Assembly (NCBI RefSeq): GCF_013410655.1
Contig: NZ_JACCFP010000001.1
Coordinates: forward strand, 434,001 to 498,000
Direction of reading: 5' to 3'
Source of the DNA: Nocardioides thalensis
GTDB lineage: Bacteria > Actinomycetota > Actinomycetes > Propionibacteriales > Nocardioidaceae
DNA length: 64,000 nucleotides
Part shown: positions 8,831 through 24,710 of the stretch, one piece after another
Layout of the letters: each line of letters opens with the position of its first letter
Numbering within the stretch: position 1 is the stretch's first letter
Position numbers and translations under genes: made by a program
Notes under the pieces: generated by a model
Told to the model about the DNA's origin: nothing
What the model saw: the letters and a program-made list of their open reading frames with translations, nothing else
Database searches by the model: none

Positions 8831-9972
8831 CCGACGTGATCCGCAAGTGGGCCCCGCTGGCCGTCATCCTGATCCTGCTCGCCGGCGGCATCGTCTGGAT
8901 GCTCGGCAGCGGCAGCGACTCCAAGACGGTGACCGCCTACTTCCCGCGCGCCGTCTCGGTCTACGAGGGCAGCGACGTCCGCGTGCTCGGCGTGGCCGTG
9001 GGCCAGGTCGAGAAGGTCGAGCCCGAGGGCACCCGCGTCAAGGTCACGATGACCTACGACGACGAGGTCAAGGTCCCGATGGACGCCCAGGCGGTCATCA
9101 TCTCGCCGTCGGTCGTCGGCGACCGCTACATCCAGCTGACCCCGGCCTACCGCGAGGGCGAGGTGCTGCCCGACAACTCCGAGCTCGACATGGAGCGCAC
9201 GGCGGTGCCGCTCGAGCTCGACGAGATCTACAGCTCGCTCGACGAGCTGACGGTCGCGCTCGGTCCCAACGGCGCCAACTCCGAGGGCGCACTGACCGAC
9301 CTGCTCGAGCAGACCGCCCGCAACTTCGGCGGTCAGGGTGCGGAGTTCAAGGAGACCATCGAGGACTTCGGCGCGCTCAGCACCACGCTCGACAACAACA
9401 AGGAGGAGCTGTTCGACTCGGCCCGGCAGCTCCAGTCCTTCATCGAGACCCTCGCCGAGAACGACAGCACCGTCCGCGACTTCAACCAGTCCCTGGGCCG
9501 GGTGTCCGAGCTCCTCGACGGTGAGCGTCAGGAGCTGACCAGCGCGCTGAGCAACCTCGGGGTCGCGCTCGACGTGGTCGGCGGGTTCGTGAAGTCCAAC
9601 CGCGAGCTGCTCTCGCGCAACATCTCGGGCCTCAACCGGATCACCCGGGTGCTCGCGAAGCGGCACCGCGAGCTCGAGATGACGCTGCGCGCCGGACCGC
9701 TGGCGCTCAACAACCTGGGTCTGGCCTACAACCCCCAGACGGGCACGGTCGACTCCAACGCCAACATCGGCAACCTGGTCCACAACCTGCTCGAGGACCC
9801 CGGCCTGCTGCTGTGCCAGCTGGTCGCCTCCCAGGACCCCGACGGCAGCATCTGCGACCTGATCAACACCCTGCCGCTCGGCAGGAGCGTGCCGTTCGGG
9901 CCCGGCACCGGCACCTGGACGGGTGACGCCTACGACCCGTCGCTCAACGGACTGGTGGAGGTGGGCCGATGA
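8827..9972 (+). CDS. MCE-family protein, MceD position
   Basis: A 381-residue MCE protein starting at GTG 8827 in a 4-bp overlap; an upstream in-frame start at 8764 lies within mceC and is rejected. It has an anchor (APLAVILILLAGGIVWML), an MCE domain (GSDVRVLGVAVGQVEKVEP, then ISPSVVGDRYIQLTPAY) and a helical region. Two cysteines near the C-terminus (LLCQ, SICDLI) may form a disulfide. Confidence 0.92.
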   Translation: MTDVIRKWAPLAVILILLAGGIVWMLGSGSDSKTVTAYFPRAVSVYEGSDVRVLGVAVGQVEKVEPEGTRVKVTMTYDDEVKVPMDAQAVIISPSVVGDRYIQLTPAYREGEVLPDNSELDMERTAVPLELDEIYSSLDELTVALGPNGANSEGALTDLLEQTARNFGGQGAEFKETIEDFGALSTTLDNNKEELFDSARQLQSFIETLAENDSTVRDFNQSLGRVSELLDGERQELTSALSNLGVALDVVGGFVKSNRELLSRNISGLNRITRVLAKRHRELEMTLRAGPLALNNLGLAYNPQTGTVDSNANIGNLVHNLLEDPGLLLCQLVASQDPDGSICDLINTLPLGRSVPFGPGTGTWTGDAYDPSLNGLVEVGR

Positions 9973-11423
9973 GGCGACCGTCCCTGATCCGCTCCGCCGT
10001 GGCGCTCGTGCTCGGCTCCTCGCTCCTGGCCGGCTGCGGCTTCGACGTCTACGAGCTGCCGCTGCCCGGCGGCGCCGACGTCGGCGACGACCCGATCAAG
10101 GTCAAGGTCGAGTTCCAGGACGTGCTCGACCTGGTGCCCCAGTCGGCGGTCAAGGTCAACGACATCAGCGTCGGCCGCGTCGAGTCCGTCGACCTCAACG
10201 GCGAGGACTACACCGCCGAGGTGACGCTGGTCCTGCGCAACGACACCGGGCTTCCCGACAACGCCGTGGCGACCATCCGGCAGACCAGCCTCCTCGGCGA
10301 GAAGTTCGTGTCCCTCGCGCCGCCCGCCACCGGCGCCACCGACGAGCCGCTCGGCGACGGCGACGAGATCCCGCTCGAGGACAGCGGCCGCAACCCGGAG
10401 GTCGAGGAGGTGCTCGGCGCGCTGAGCCTGATCCTCAACGGCGGCGGCGTGGCTCAGCTGAAGACCATCACCAACGAGCTCAACCTGGCGCTCGAGGGTC
10501 GCGAGGACTCGGCGCGGTCGGTGCTGACGCAGGTCGAGTCCCTTGTCTCGCAGCTCGACGACCGCAAGGCCGACATCGTCAACGCGATCGAGGCGCTCAA
10601 CGAGCTCGCGCTCAGCGTGCGCGAGCGCCAGGGCAGCATCGACCAGGCGCTCGAGGAGCTGCCGAGCGCGCTCGACTCCATCGAGCGCCAGCGCACCGAC
10701 CTGGTTCGGATGCTCGAGGGCCTCGAGGAGCTCGGCGACGTGGGCGTCCGGGTCATCAACCAGACCAAGGACGCGACGATCTCCTCGCTCCGCCAGCTGG
10801 AGCCGCTGCTGATCAACCTCGACGAGGCCGGGTCGGCGTTCGTCGAGGCGTTCCACGTGTTCTACGCGTTCCCGTTCGTCGACGACACGATCGGCCGTGA
10901 CCCGCAGGTGGCGCGCAACCTCCACCTCGGTGACTACGTGAACCTGTCGATCGACCTCGACCTCGACCTCAACAACCTGTCGATCCCCGACATCGCGTGC
11001 GTCCCGTTGCACGAGCTGCCCGACGACACCCCGCTCGAGGACCTGATCGACATCAAGGGGCTGTGCTACGGCGTGACCCAGATCCTCCAGGACTGCCTGA
11101 ACACGCGGTTCGACCAGGAGCAGATGAAGGCGTGCCAGAACCTGCCCGGCTACCTCCTCGACGAGATCTGCGAGGCGACCGGCCTGCTGTGCGGCCTTCT
11201 CGGTGGCGGTGGCGGTGCCGGCGGCGCCGGCGGCGGCAACGGGATCCTCGGCTCCGACAACCCGATCGGCGACCTGCTCGACGACCTCGGCCTCGGGGGG
11301 CTCGGGCTGGGACGCACCGCGCCGGGTGACGACACCGGCGACACAGGCGACACCGACGCCTTCGACAGGGACCTGGGCCTGTTCCTGGGTGCTCCACTGA
11401 CCGCGACGGGGGTGGGCTCGTGA
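9969..11423 (+). CDS. MCE-family lipoprotein, MceE/LprK position
   Basis: A 484-residue MCE lipoprotein. The signal peptide ends in lipobox LAGC with Cys23, the hallmark of the fifth MCE gene (LprK in mycobacteria). The MCE domain contains AVKVNDISVGRVESVDL and ATIRQTSLLGEKFVSL. The C-terminus has several cysteines and then a Gly-rich stretch (GGGGGAGGAGGGNG) and an Asp/Gly/Thr-rich segment, so it is probably flexible and cell-wall exposed. It overlaps both neighbours by 4 bp. Confidence 0.94.
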   Translation: MRRPSLIRSAVALVLGSSLLAGCGFDVYELPLPGGADVGDDPIKVKVEFQDVLDLVPQSAVKVNDISVGRVESVDLNGEDYTAEVTLVLRNDTGLPDNAVATIRQTSLLGEKFVSLAPPATGATDEPLGDGDEIPLEDSGRNPEVEEVLGALSLILNGGGVAQLKTITNELNLALEGREDSARSVLTQVESLVSQLDDRKADIVNAIEALNELALSVRERQGSIDQALEELPSALDSIERQRTDLVRMLEGLEELGDVGVRVINQTKDATISSLRQLEPLLINLDEAGSAFVEAFHVFYAFPFVDDTIGRDPQVARNLHLGDYVNLSIDLDLDLNNLSIPDIACVPLHELPDDTPLEDLIDIKGLCYGVTQILQDCLNTRFDQEQMKACQNLPGYLLDEICEATGLLCGLLGGGGGAGGAGGGNGILGSDNPIGDLLDDLGLGGLGLGRTAPGDDTGDTGDTDAFDRDLGLFLGAPLTATGVGS

Positions 11424-12712
11424 TCACGCGCCGCACACGCATCCAGCTGCTCGTCTTCGCCCTCATCACGCTCGTCGGCGTGACCTACGTCGGCGCGCGC
11501 TACGCCCGCCTCGACCGGGTGATCATCGACCGCAGCTACACCGTCGTCGCCCACTTCCCCGAGTCCGGCGGCATCTTCGCCGGCGGCGAGGTCACCTACC
11601 GCGGCGTCCGCATCGGCAAGGTGAGCAAGCTCGAGCTCACCGACGACCGCAGCGGCGTCGACGTACACCTCGAGATCGACAACGAGTGGGACGAGATCCC
11701 CGAGGACACGCTCGCGGTCGTCGGCAACCGGTCAGCCGTGGGTGAGCAGTACGTCGAGCTGCAGCCGCAGGTCGACGACGGCCCCTACCTCGAGGACGGC
11801 TCCGAGATCCAGGAGGAGCTGACCGCGACGCCGATCGCGACCGAGACCCTCCTCGGGCACATCTCCGACACCGTCGCGAGCGTCGACCGCGACGCGCTGC
11901 AGACCACGGTCGAGGAGCTAGGGATCGCGTTCGGCGACACCGGCGAGGACCTCCAGCAGATCATCGACACCGGCAACTCGTTCATCCAGACGGCCGACGA
12001 GAACTTCGACGTCACCACGGCCCTGATCGAGGACGCCAACGTCGTGCTGCGCGGCCAGATCGCGTCGAAGAGCTCGCTCAAGATGTTCGCCACGCACCTG
12101 TCGTCGTTCACGACGGCGCTGGCGGACGCGGACCCCGCGCTGCGCCGGGTGATCGACAGCGGCTCCTTCGCGGCCAACCAGCTGCGCACGTTCCTGGAGC
12201 AGAACGACGTCGAGATCTCCGAGCTGCTCAACAACGTGACCACGACCGGCGAGGTCGTCGTCCGCAACCTCGACGGCGTCGAGACCCTGTTCGTGGCCTA
12301 CCCGGTCCTCCTCGAGGGCTCCTACGCCGTCATGGACAAGAGCCCGGGCAGCGGCATGGTCGACGCGCACATCGGCCTGATCCTCACCACGACCCCGCCG
12401 TGCCACGGCGGCTACGAGGGCACCACCCGGCGCTCGCCCAGCAACGGCGAGTACTGGAAGATGGAGATGGACGCCCGCTGCACCGAGCCGCCGACCAAGA
12501 GCAACCCGCGCGGCTACCAGAACCTGGGCGCCACCCCGCGTCCGGCGCCGGGCCAGCAGGTGGTCGTCGGCTACGACCGCGAGACCGGCCGCATCGACTG
12601 GAACGTCGACGAGGACCGGTTTGCGACCGCCGGTAGCGTGGCGCCGGCATCGCTCGGAGAGGACTCGTGGAAGTGGCTGTACCTCCAACCCCTGCTCATG
12701 GGACAGGAGTGA
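11420..12712 (+). CDS. MCE-family protein, MceF position
   Basis: A 430-residue MCE protein starting at GTG 11420 (4-bp overlap). It has an N-terminal anchor (IQLLVFALITLVGVTYVGA), an MCE domain (GGEVTYRGVRIGKVSKLEL, then VGNRSAVGEQYVELQP) and a long helical part. It is the last of the six MCE subunits. The order of ATPase, two permeases, six MCE subunits and accessory proteins is complete in this operon. Confidence 0.93.
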   Translation: MITRRTRIQLLVFALITLVGVTYVGARYARLDRVIIDRSYTVVAHFPESGGIFAGGEVTYRGVRIGKVSKLELTDDRSGVDVHLEIDNEWDEIPEDTLAVVGNRSAVGEQYVELQPQVDDGPYLEDGSEIQEELTATPIATETLLGHISDTVASVDRDALQTTVEELGIAFGDTGEDLQQIIDTGNSFIQTADENFDVTTALIEDANVVLRGQIASKSSLKMFATHLSSFTTALADADPALRRVIDSGSFAANQLRTFLEQNDVEISELLNNVTTTGEVVVRNLDGVETLFVAYPVLLEGSYAVMDKSPGSGMVDAHIGLILTTTPPCHGGYEGTTRRSPSNGEYWKMEMDARCTEPPTKSNPRGYQNLGATPRPAPGQQVVVGYDRETGRIDWNVDEDRFATAGSVAPASLGEDSWKWLYLQPLLMGQE

Positions 12713-13446
12713 CCGACCCGAAGGACACCGACCCGCGCCGTCGCTGGCTGATCGTGGGCGTGTCCCTGCTCGTCGCGGTGCTTTGCCTCTCCGGCGCGGT
12801 CGCGCTCTTCCTGACCCGGAGCGCCGGTGACGGCCTGGGTGACCGGATCAGCTCGCTGGCCGAGGACGAGGTGCCGCAGTCCGGCGAGGTCGCGGAGCGG
12901 GAGGAGCTGCTCTCGGCCGCCCGCGCCTTCGTGCTGCGGTTCAACACCTACGGCCCCGAGATGCTCGACAACGCAGGGCACATGCCCGACTACGCCGCCG
13001 TCGCCGACCTGATGACGCCGAAGTTCGCGACCGTCTTCGAGAAGAACGTCGGCTACGCCGAGCAGACCGTCGCCCAGCTGGGCGTCGAGCGCAGCGCCGA
13101 GGTGCTCGCCGTCGGCGTCGCCTCGGCCGATCCCGACTCGGCGACGGTGCTGGTCGCCGGCCGCGCCGACACCTCCTTCCCCTACCCGGACGAGGTGGAC
13201 CAGCAGACCTCCGACGACGAGCAGCAGGGCGACTCCGAGGACGACCCCCGCGTGAGCTCGGGCCCGCAGCGGTTCCGCTACGAGGTCGACCTGGTCAAGG
13301 TCGAGGGGGAGTGGCTGGTCGACAACCTCGACGACGTCGACGACGGGCTGCCCCCGTTCGCCGACCCGATGCCCGAGCAGGAACAGCAGCTCCCGGGCCT
13401 GCCCCAGCCCGACCAGGGCAACGGCGGGAAGGGGAAGCAGCGATGA
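12709..13446 (+). CDS. Mce-associated membrane protein (Mas-like)
   Basis: A 245-residue protein with one transmembrane helix near the N-terminus (WLIVGVSLLVAVLCLSGAVA) and an extracytoplasmic domain resembling the SnoaL/NTF2-like fold of Mce-associated proteins (AFVLRFNTYGPEML, FRYEVDLVKVEGEWLVDNL). Acidic Gln/Asp-rich insertion and tail. GTG 12709 overlaps mceF as GTGA and is preferred to GTG 12667. Such proteins stabilise Mce complexes in mycobacteria (family knowledge). Confidence 0.85.
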   Translation: MTDPKDTDPRRRWLIVGVSLLVAVLCLSGAVALFLTRSAGDGLGDRISSLAEDEVPQSGEVAEREELLSAARAFVLRFNTYGPEMLDNAGHMPDYAAVADLMTPKFATVFEKNVGYAEQTVAQLGVERSAEVLAVGVASADPDSATVLVAGRADTSFPYPDEVDQQTSDDEQQGDSEDDPRVSSGPQRFRYEVDLVKVEGEWLVDNLDDVDDGLPPFADPMPEQEQQLPGLPQPDQGNGGKGKQR

Positions 13447-14378
13447 ACCTCTACGACCTGCTCGACGTCGACGAGTCCGCCACCCGTGACGAGATCCGCG
13501 CGGCCTGGAAGGCCGCGACGGCCGACCTCGACCCGACCGACCGCCGGTTCCGGGCGTTCAACGACGCCGCCGGCGTGCTCCTCGACGAGGACAAGCGGGC
13601 CGCCTACGACGCCGAGCTCGCGGCAGACCGCGAGGCCGACGAGGAGCCCGTGGTCGCGGAGACCGCCGAGGGGCCCGCGACCGACGTGCCGGCTGTGGCC
13701 GAGGAGCCCGAGTCCTCCGACGAGCCAGCGACTCCGGTCGCCGCGGCCCACCCCGCGACGAGCGAGGAGGCCGACGACGCGCCTGCGCCGACGGAGGCCG
13801 CGGACGCTGTACCGCCCGCCAAGGCCGACGGTCCGCCCCGGTGGGCCTTCATCGCGGCCGTCGCCGCCGCGGTGGTCTCGCTCTTGCTGCTCGTCGCCGT
13901 GCTCGCCCTCCCGGGGACCCTCGGCGGGGACCCGCCGAGCGAGCGGGCCGACGCCGCCTCCGAGGCTGCGCGGTCGGCCGAGGACGCGGTCAGCGAGCTG
14001 GTCCCGGTGGTGCTCGCCTACAACTACAAGACCTTCGACGAGGACGTCGACCGGGCCAGCGCCTACCTGACCGACGCGTACGCCGCCGAGCGCGACGAGC
14101 TCTTCGAGAGCACCGTCGAGGTCGACGGCGAGCAGCTCACGTTCCGTGAGCAGGTGGTGAAGGAGAAGCTCGTCGTCAACGCGGCGGTCACCGGCACCGG
14201 CCTCACCCGGGTCTCCGAGGGCGGCGACGTCGCCAAGGTCGTCGCGTTCATCAACCAGGAGAGCCGCAAGGGTGACGCGGCTCCGCAGCCGCTGCGGATG
14301 TGGGCCACGCTCACCCTCCAGCGCGACGACGGCCGCTGGCTCCTCGACGACATCTGCACCGAGTCCGACTGCTTCTGA
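13443..14378 (+). CDS. Mce-associated protein with an N-terminal degenerate J domain
   Basis: A 311-residue protein. Residues 1-60 (MNLYDLLDVDESATRDEIRA, then FRAFNDAAGVLL and KRAAYDAEL) match the helical skeleton of a DnaJ J domain, but the HPD loop needed to stimulate Hsp70 is replaced by LDP. An Ala/Glu/Pro-rich linker (about 62-130), a transmembrane helix (about 135-160) and a C-terminal NTF2-like Mce-associated domain (about 180-311, ending DICTESDCF with two Cys) follow. It overlaps the previous gene by 4 bp and ends the mce operon. It is topologically a cytoplasmic J-like domain tethered to an outside domain; the function is inferred only from context. Confidence 0.82.
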   Translation: MNLYDLLDVDESATRDEIRAAWKAATADLDPTDRRFRAFNDAAGVLLDEDKRAAYDAELAADREADEEPVVAETAEGPATDVPAVAEEPESSDEPATPVAAAHPATSEEADDAPAPTEAADAVPPAKADGPPRWAFIAAVAAAVVSLLLLVAVLALPGTLGGDPPSERADAASEAARSAEDAVSELVPVVLAYNYKTFDEDVDRASAYLTDAYAAERDELFESTVEVDGEQLTFREQVVKEKLVVNAAVTGTGLTRVSEGGDVAKVVAFINQESRKGDAAPQPLRMWATLTLQRDDGRWLLDDICTESDCF

Positions 14379-14475
14379 CCCCTCCGGGCGGGCGGCGTAC
14401 GGCGGTGGTGCTTGACCTCGGCAGCGCGGGGAAGCATGATCAGCCGAGGTTCATCCCGACGGGTGCATGCCGATA

Positions 14476-14504
14476 TTGTTTGGCGCCCTGATCTGGTGTA
14501 ACGT
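14476..14504 (+). promoter_or_regulatory. Putative sigma-A promoter of rpoBC
   Basis: TTGTTT at 14476-14481 and TAACGT at 14499-14504 are separated by 17 bp. Transcription would begin near 14511, giving an rpoB leader of about 95 nt. The preceding 100 bp show no clear terminator for the mce operon. Confidence 0.6.
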
Positions 14505-14605
14505 GGCGCTTTGCGCCTGCCCTCAAATGCGCGTCAGCCTGCCCGGATGGCCGACGTTGTGGTGGGTCGGCGCACTCGAAGAGCGAACCCGTCGAAGGAC
14601 ACCTC

Positions 14606-18088
<3,483 letters not shown>

Positions 18089-18124
18089 GAGAGACCGGCC
18101 GAGAGAAATAGGGATTAGATAACA

Positions 18125-21988
<3,864 letters not shown>

Positions 21989-22002
21989 CGCGAACGAGTA
22001 GC

Positions 22003-22038
22003 AAACGCCCCGCCCGGGCTTCCCCGGGCGGGGCGTTT
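22003..22038 (+). terminator. rpoBC terminator
   Basis: A perfect 16-bp stem (22003-22018 with 22023-22038) around the loop CTTC. The left arm starts with AAA and the right arm ends with TTT, 15 nt after the rpoC stop. The symmetric A/T ends allow it to work in both directions. Confidence 0.9.
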
Positions 22039-22058
22039 GTGCGTGGCAGGGTCGGAGC

Positions 22059-23030
22059 ATGGGGTTCGACCTCCAGGCCCACCGCGGCGGGATCGCGCTG
22101 ACGGTGGAGAACACGCTCGCCGCGTTCGCGCGAGCGTTGGAGGTCGGCGTGACCACGCTGGAGCTCGACGTCCAGGTCACCAAGGACGGGTACGTCGTCG
22201 TCGCTCACGACCGCGACCCGATGCCGCAGAAGTGCCTCGACACCGGCCCGGCGTACCCCGGCGATCCCGCGTTCCCGTACGTCCGCGACGAGACCTACGT
22301 CTGCGACCTCACCCTGGCGCAGGTGCGCACGATCGACGTCGGGTCGCTCCGGCATCCGGCCTTCCCCGAGCAGCGGCTGGCGCCCGGAGCCCGGATGCCG
22401 CTGCTCTCCGAGGTGTTCGACCTCGTCCGGCAGGCGCGCGCCGACGACGTACGGCTGTGCATCGAGACGAAGGTCGAGGCGGCGGAGCCGTCGCGAACGG
22501 CGCCGCGGGAGGCGTTCGTCGAGGGCGTGGTCGGCGAGGTCCGCGCGGCCGGGATGGTCGAGCGGGTGACGATCGAGAGCTTCGACTGGGGCACCTTGAT
22601 GCGGGTCCGCGAGGCGGAACCACGGCTGCGGATCGCTGCGCTGACCAACGGTGCGCACTTCCTCGAGCCCGACACCGCCGGCGCCTCGCCGTGGCTCGGC
22701 GGGCTCGACATCGACGACTTCGCGGGCACCCTCCAGGAGAAGTACGTCGCCGCGGCCGCGACGTTCGGCGCCGACGTTGTCTCGCCGGTGCACGGCGACC
22801 CCCAGCAGGGCTCGGTGGCCGACGCGGACTACCTCCCGTTCACGACTCCCGCGCTCGTCGAGGCCGCGCACGCCGCCGGGATGCAGGTGGTCCCGTGGAC
22901 GGTCGACGACGCCGCCACGTTGCGGCACCTGATCGCGATGGGCGTCGACGGCGTGATCACCAACCGACCGGACCTCGCCCGCGAGGTCATGGCCGAGGAG
23001 GGGCTGAAGCTGCCGCGGGCCTACGGCTGA
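22059..23030 (+). CDS. Glycerophosphodiester phosphodiesterase, cytosolic copy
   Basis: A GDPD-family TIM-barrel enzyme (323 aa) that hydrolyses glycerophosphodiesters to glycerol-3-phosphate and an alcohol. The catalytic HRGG (His8), ENT, LELDVQVTKDG with metal-binding Glu/Asp, and the HDRDP catalytic His are all present. There is no signal peptide. The insert with AYPGDPAFPYVRDETYVCD is shared with its neighbour. It is followed 74 bp later by an exported paralogue. Confidence 0.93.
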   Translation: MGFDLQAHRGGIALTVENTLAAFARALEVGVTTLELDVQVTKDGYVVVAHDRDPMPQKCLDTGPAYPGDPAFPYVRDETYVCDLTLAQVRTIDVGSLRHPAFPEQRLAPGARMPLLSEVFDLVRQARADDVRLCIETKVEAAEPSRTAPREAFVEGVVGEVRAAGMVERVTIESFDWGTLMRVREAEPRLRIAALTNGAHFLEPDTAGASPWLGGLDIDDFAGTLQEKYVAAAATFGADVVSPVHGDPQQGSVADADYLPFTTPALVEAAHAAGMQVVPWTVDDAATLRHLIAMGVDGVITNRPDLAREVMAEEGLKLPRAYG

Positions 23031-23104
23031 GCGGCCCCTTGATCTTCACCCTCGCGTCGGGTGCGCGCCACGCGGTGGTGACGTCCTCCCGCCAGGTTCG
23101 CCCC

Positions 23105-24196
23105 ATGACCCCCACGATCCCCGTCGCCGCGCTCGCCGCCGTGGCCGCCCTCGCCCTCGCGCCCGCCGCCTCCGCGACTCCGTCCGGACCCGAGAACGGC
23201 GGCGGCCAGGAGAAGCACTTCGACCTCCAGGCCCACCGCGGCGGCATCGCGCTCACCGTCGAGAACACCCTCCCGGCGTTCGCCAACGCGATCGAGCTCG
23301 GCGTCAGCACCCTCGAGCTCGACGTCCAGATCACCGAGGACGGCCATGCCGTCGTCACCCACGACCGCGACCCCAGCCCGCGCAACTGCCGCGACACCGC
23401 CCCGGCGTTCCCCGGAGACCCGGAGTACCCCTACGTCCCGAACCGGACCTACATCAAGGACCTCACCCTGGCGCAGGTCCGGACGATCGACTGCGGGTCG
23501 CTGCGCCAGCCGCAGTACCCCGCCCAGGAGCTGCACCCGGGCGAGCCGATGCCGCTGCTGTCGGAGGTCTTCGACCTCGTCAACGACTACCACGCCGAGC
23601 ACGTGACCCTGAACGTGGAGACGAAGGTCGAGGCCGGCGCACCGACGCAGACCGCGCCTCGGGAGGCGTTCGTGCGGACCGTGCTCGCGGAGGTCCGCGC
23701 CGCGCACATCCGCCCCCAGGTCACCATCCAGAGCTTCGACTGGGGCGCCCTGATGCGCGTGCGCGAGCTCGAGCCGCGGCTGCCGATCGTGGCGCTGACG
23801 AACGGCCAGCAGTTCCTCCAGGCGGGCCAGGCCGGCGCCTCGCCGTGGCTCGGCGGCATCGACATCGACGACTTCCCCGGGACCCTCCAGGAGAAGTACG
23901 TCGCCGCGACGGCATCGTTCGGCGCCGACGCGGTCTCGCCGGTCCACGGTGACCCGCAGGGCGGCAAGGTGACCGACCCGGGCTACGTGCCGTTCACGAC
24001 CCAGGCGCTCGTCGACGCCGCGCACGAGGCCGGCATGCGGGTCGTGCCGTGGACGGTCAACGACGCCGCGACGATGGACCACCTGATCGGGCTCGGGATC
24101 GACGGCCTCATCACCGACCGCCCCGACCTGCTGCGCCAGGTGATGGCCGACAACGGCCTCGAGCTGCCGCGCTCGTACGACGCGCCGCGCGGCTGA
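23105..24196 (+). CDS. Glycerophosphodiester phosphodiesterase, exported paralogue
   Basis: A 363-residue GDPD whose catalytic domain (HRGG, LELDVQITEDG, HDRDP) closely parallels the upstream gene over its whole length. It begins with a signal peptide (about residues 1-28, ending APAASA) that the first copy lacks. ATG 23105 is chosen because it starts the signal peptide; the open frame before it overlaps the upstream gene and is a shadow. It is expected to act on extracellular or teichoic-acid-derived glycerophosphodiesters (inference). Confidence 0.92.
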   Translation: MTPTIPVAALAAVAALALAPAASATPSGPENGGGQEKHFDLQAHRGGIALTVENTLPAFANAIELGVSTLELDVQITEDGHAVVTHDRDPSPRNCRDTAPAFPGDPEYPYVPNRTYIKDLTLAQVRTIDCGSLRQPQYPAQELHPGEPMPLLSEVFDLVNDYHAEHVTLNVETKVEAGAPTQTAPREAFVRTVLAEVRAAHIRPQVTIQSFDWGALMRVRELEPRLPIVALTNGQQFLQAGQAGASPWLGGIDIDDFPGTLQEKYVAATASFGADAVSPVHGDPQGGKVTDPGYVPFTTQALVDAAHEAGMRVVPWTVNDAATMDHLIGLGIDGLITDRPDLLRQVMADNGLELPRSYDAPRG

Positions 24197-24256
24197 CCGC
24201 GTCTGGTCGCGAGGGCCCGGGGTACCGGCTTGAGAGACCCATCGACGGAGGTACTC

Positions 24257-24637
24257 ATGACGCACAGGGCAGAGGAGCCCGTGGAGGCTGTCTCGAGCGA
24301 GGCAGGCGACCCCGACCACGACGCGAACGCCGAGGTGATGCCGTTCGGCGACTCGTCGTCGGGCGGCCAGCCGGAGGCTCGGGTGGGCAGCGCGCCCGAC
24401 CCGATGGTCCGCGGGAGGTCGGAGGACCCGCCGCCCGACGGCGTCGGCTACGACGGCACACCCGTGGAGCAGATCCAGAAGGAGCGGGCGGAGCGGCTGG
24501 CGCCGGAGAACCGGCCCGAGAACTCCGAGGTCGACAACTCTCATCGCGAGTTCGACGAGGAGAAGGGCATGTTCACCGACGAGCCGGGCTACGAGGACGC
24601 GCCGAAGAAGTTCCCGCCGCCGGGCGAGTTCACCTGA
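24257..24637 (+). CDS. Small acidic hydrophilic protein of unknown function
   Basis: A 126-residue protein with no recognised domain, starting at ATG 24257 after GGAGG. It is rich in Glu, Asp, Pro and Gly, lacks hydrophobic segments and is probably disordered. The C-terminal third (NSHREFDEEKGMFTDEPGYE, then PPPGEFT) looks conserved-like and is the best query for homologues. There is no operon partner. Confidence 0.7.
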   Translation: MTHRAEEPVEAVSSEAGDPDHDANAEVMPFGDSSSGGQPEARVGSAPDPMVRGRSEDPPPDGVGYDGTPVEQIQKERAERLAPENRPENSEVDNSHREFDEEKGMFTDEPGYEDAPKKFPPPGEFT

Positions 24638-24710
24638 TCAGCCTGGCCTGCCGGGTCCAGGTGGCCTGCCCGGTCCGCTGGCCGTGAGTGGCGACTGACA
24701 CAATCGAGGG

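Noticed and set aside
24638..24710. Near-direct repeat GGCCTGCCGGGTCC / GGCCTGCCCGGTCC as a mobile repeat
   Set aside because: The two copies are short and adjacent and contain no terminal inverted repeats; a chance GC-rich duplication is more likely.
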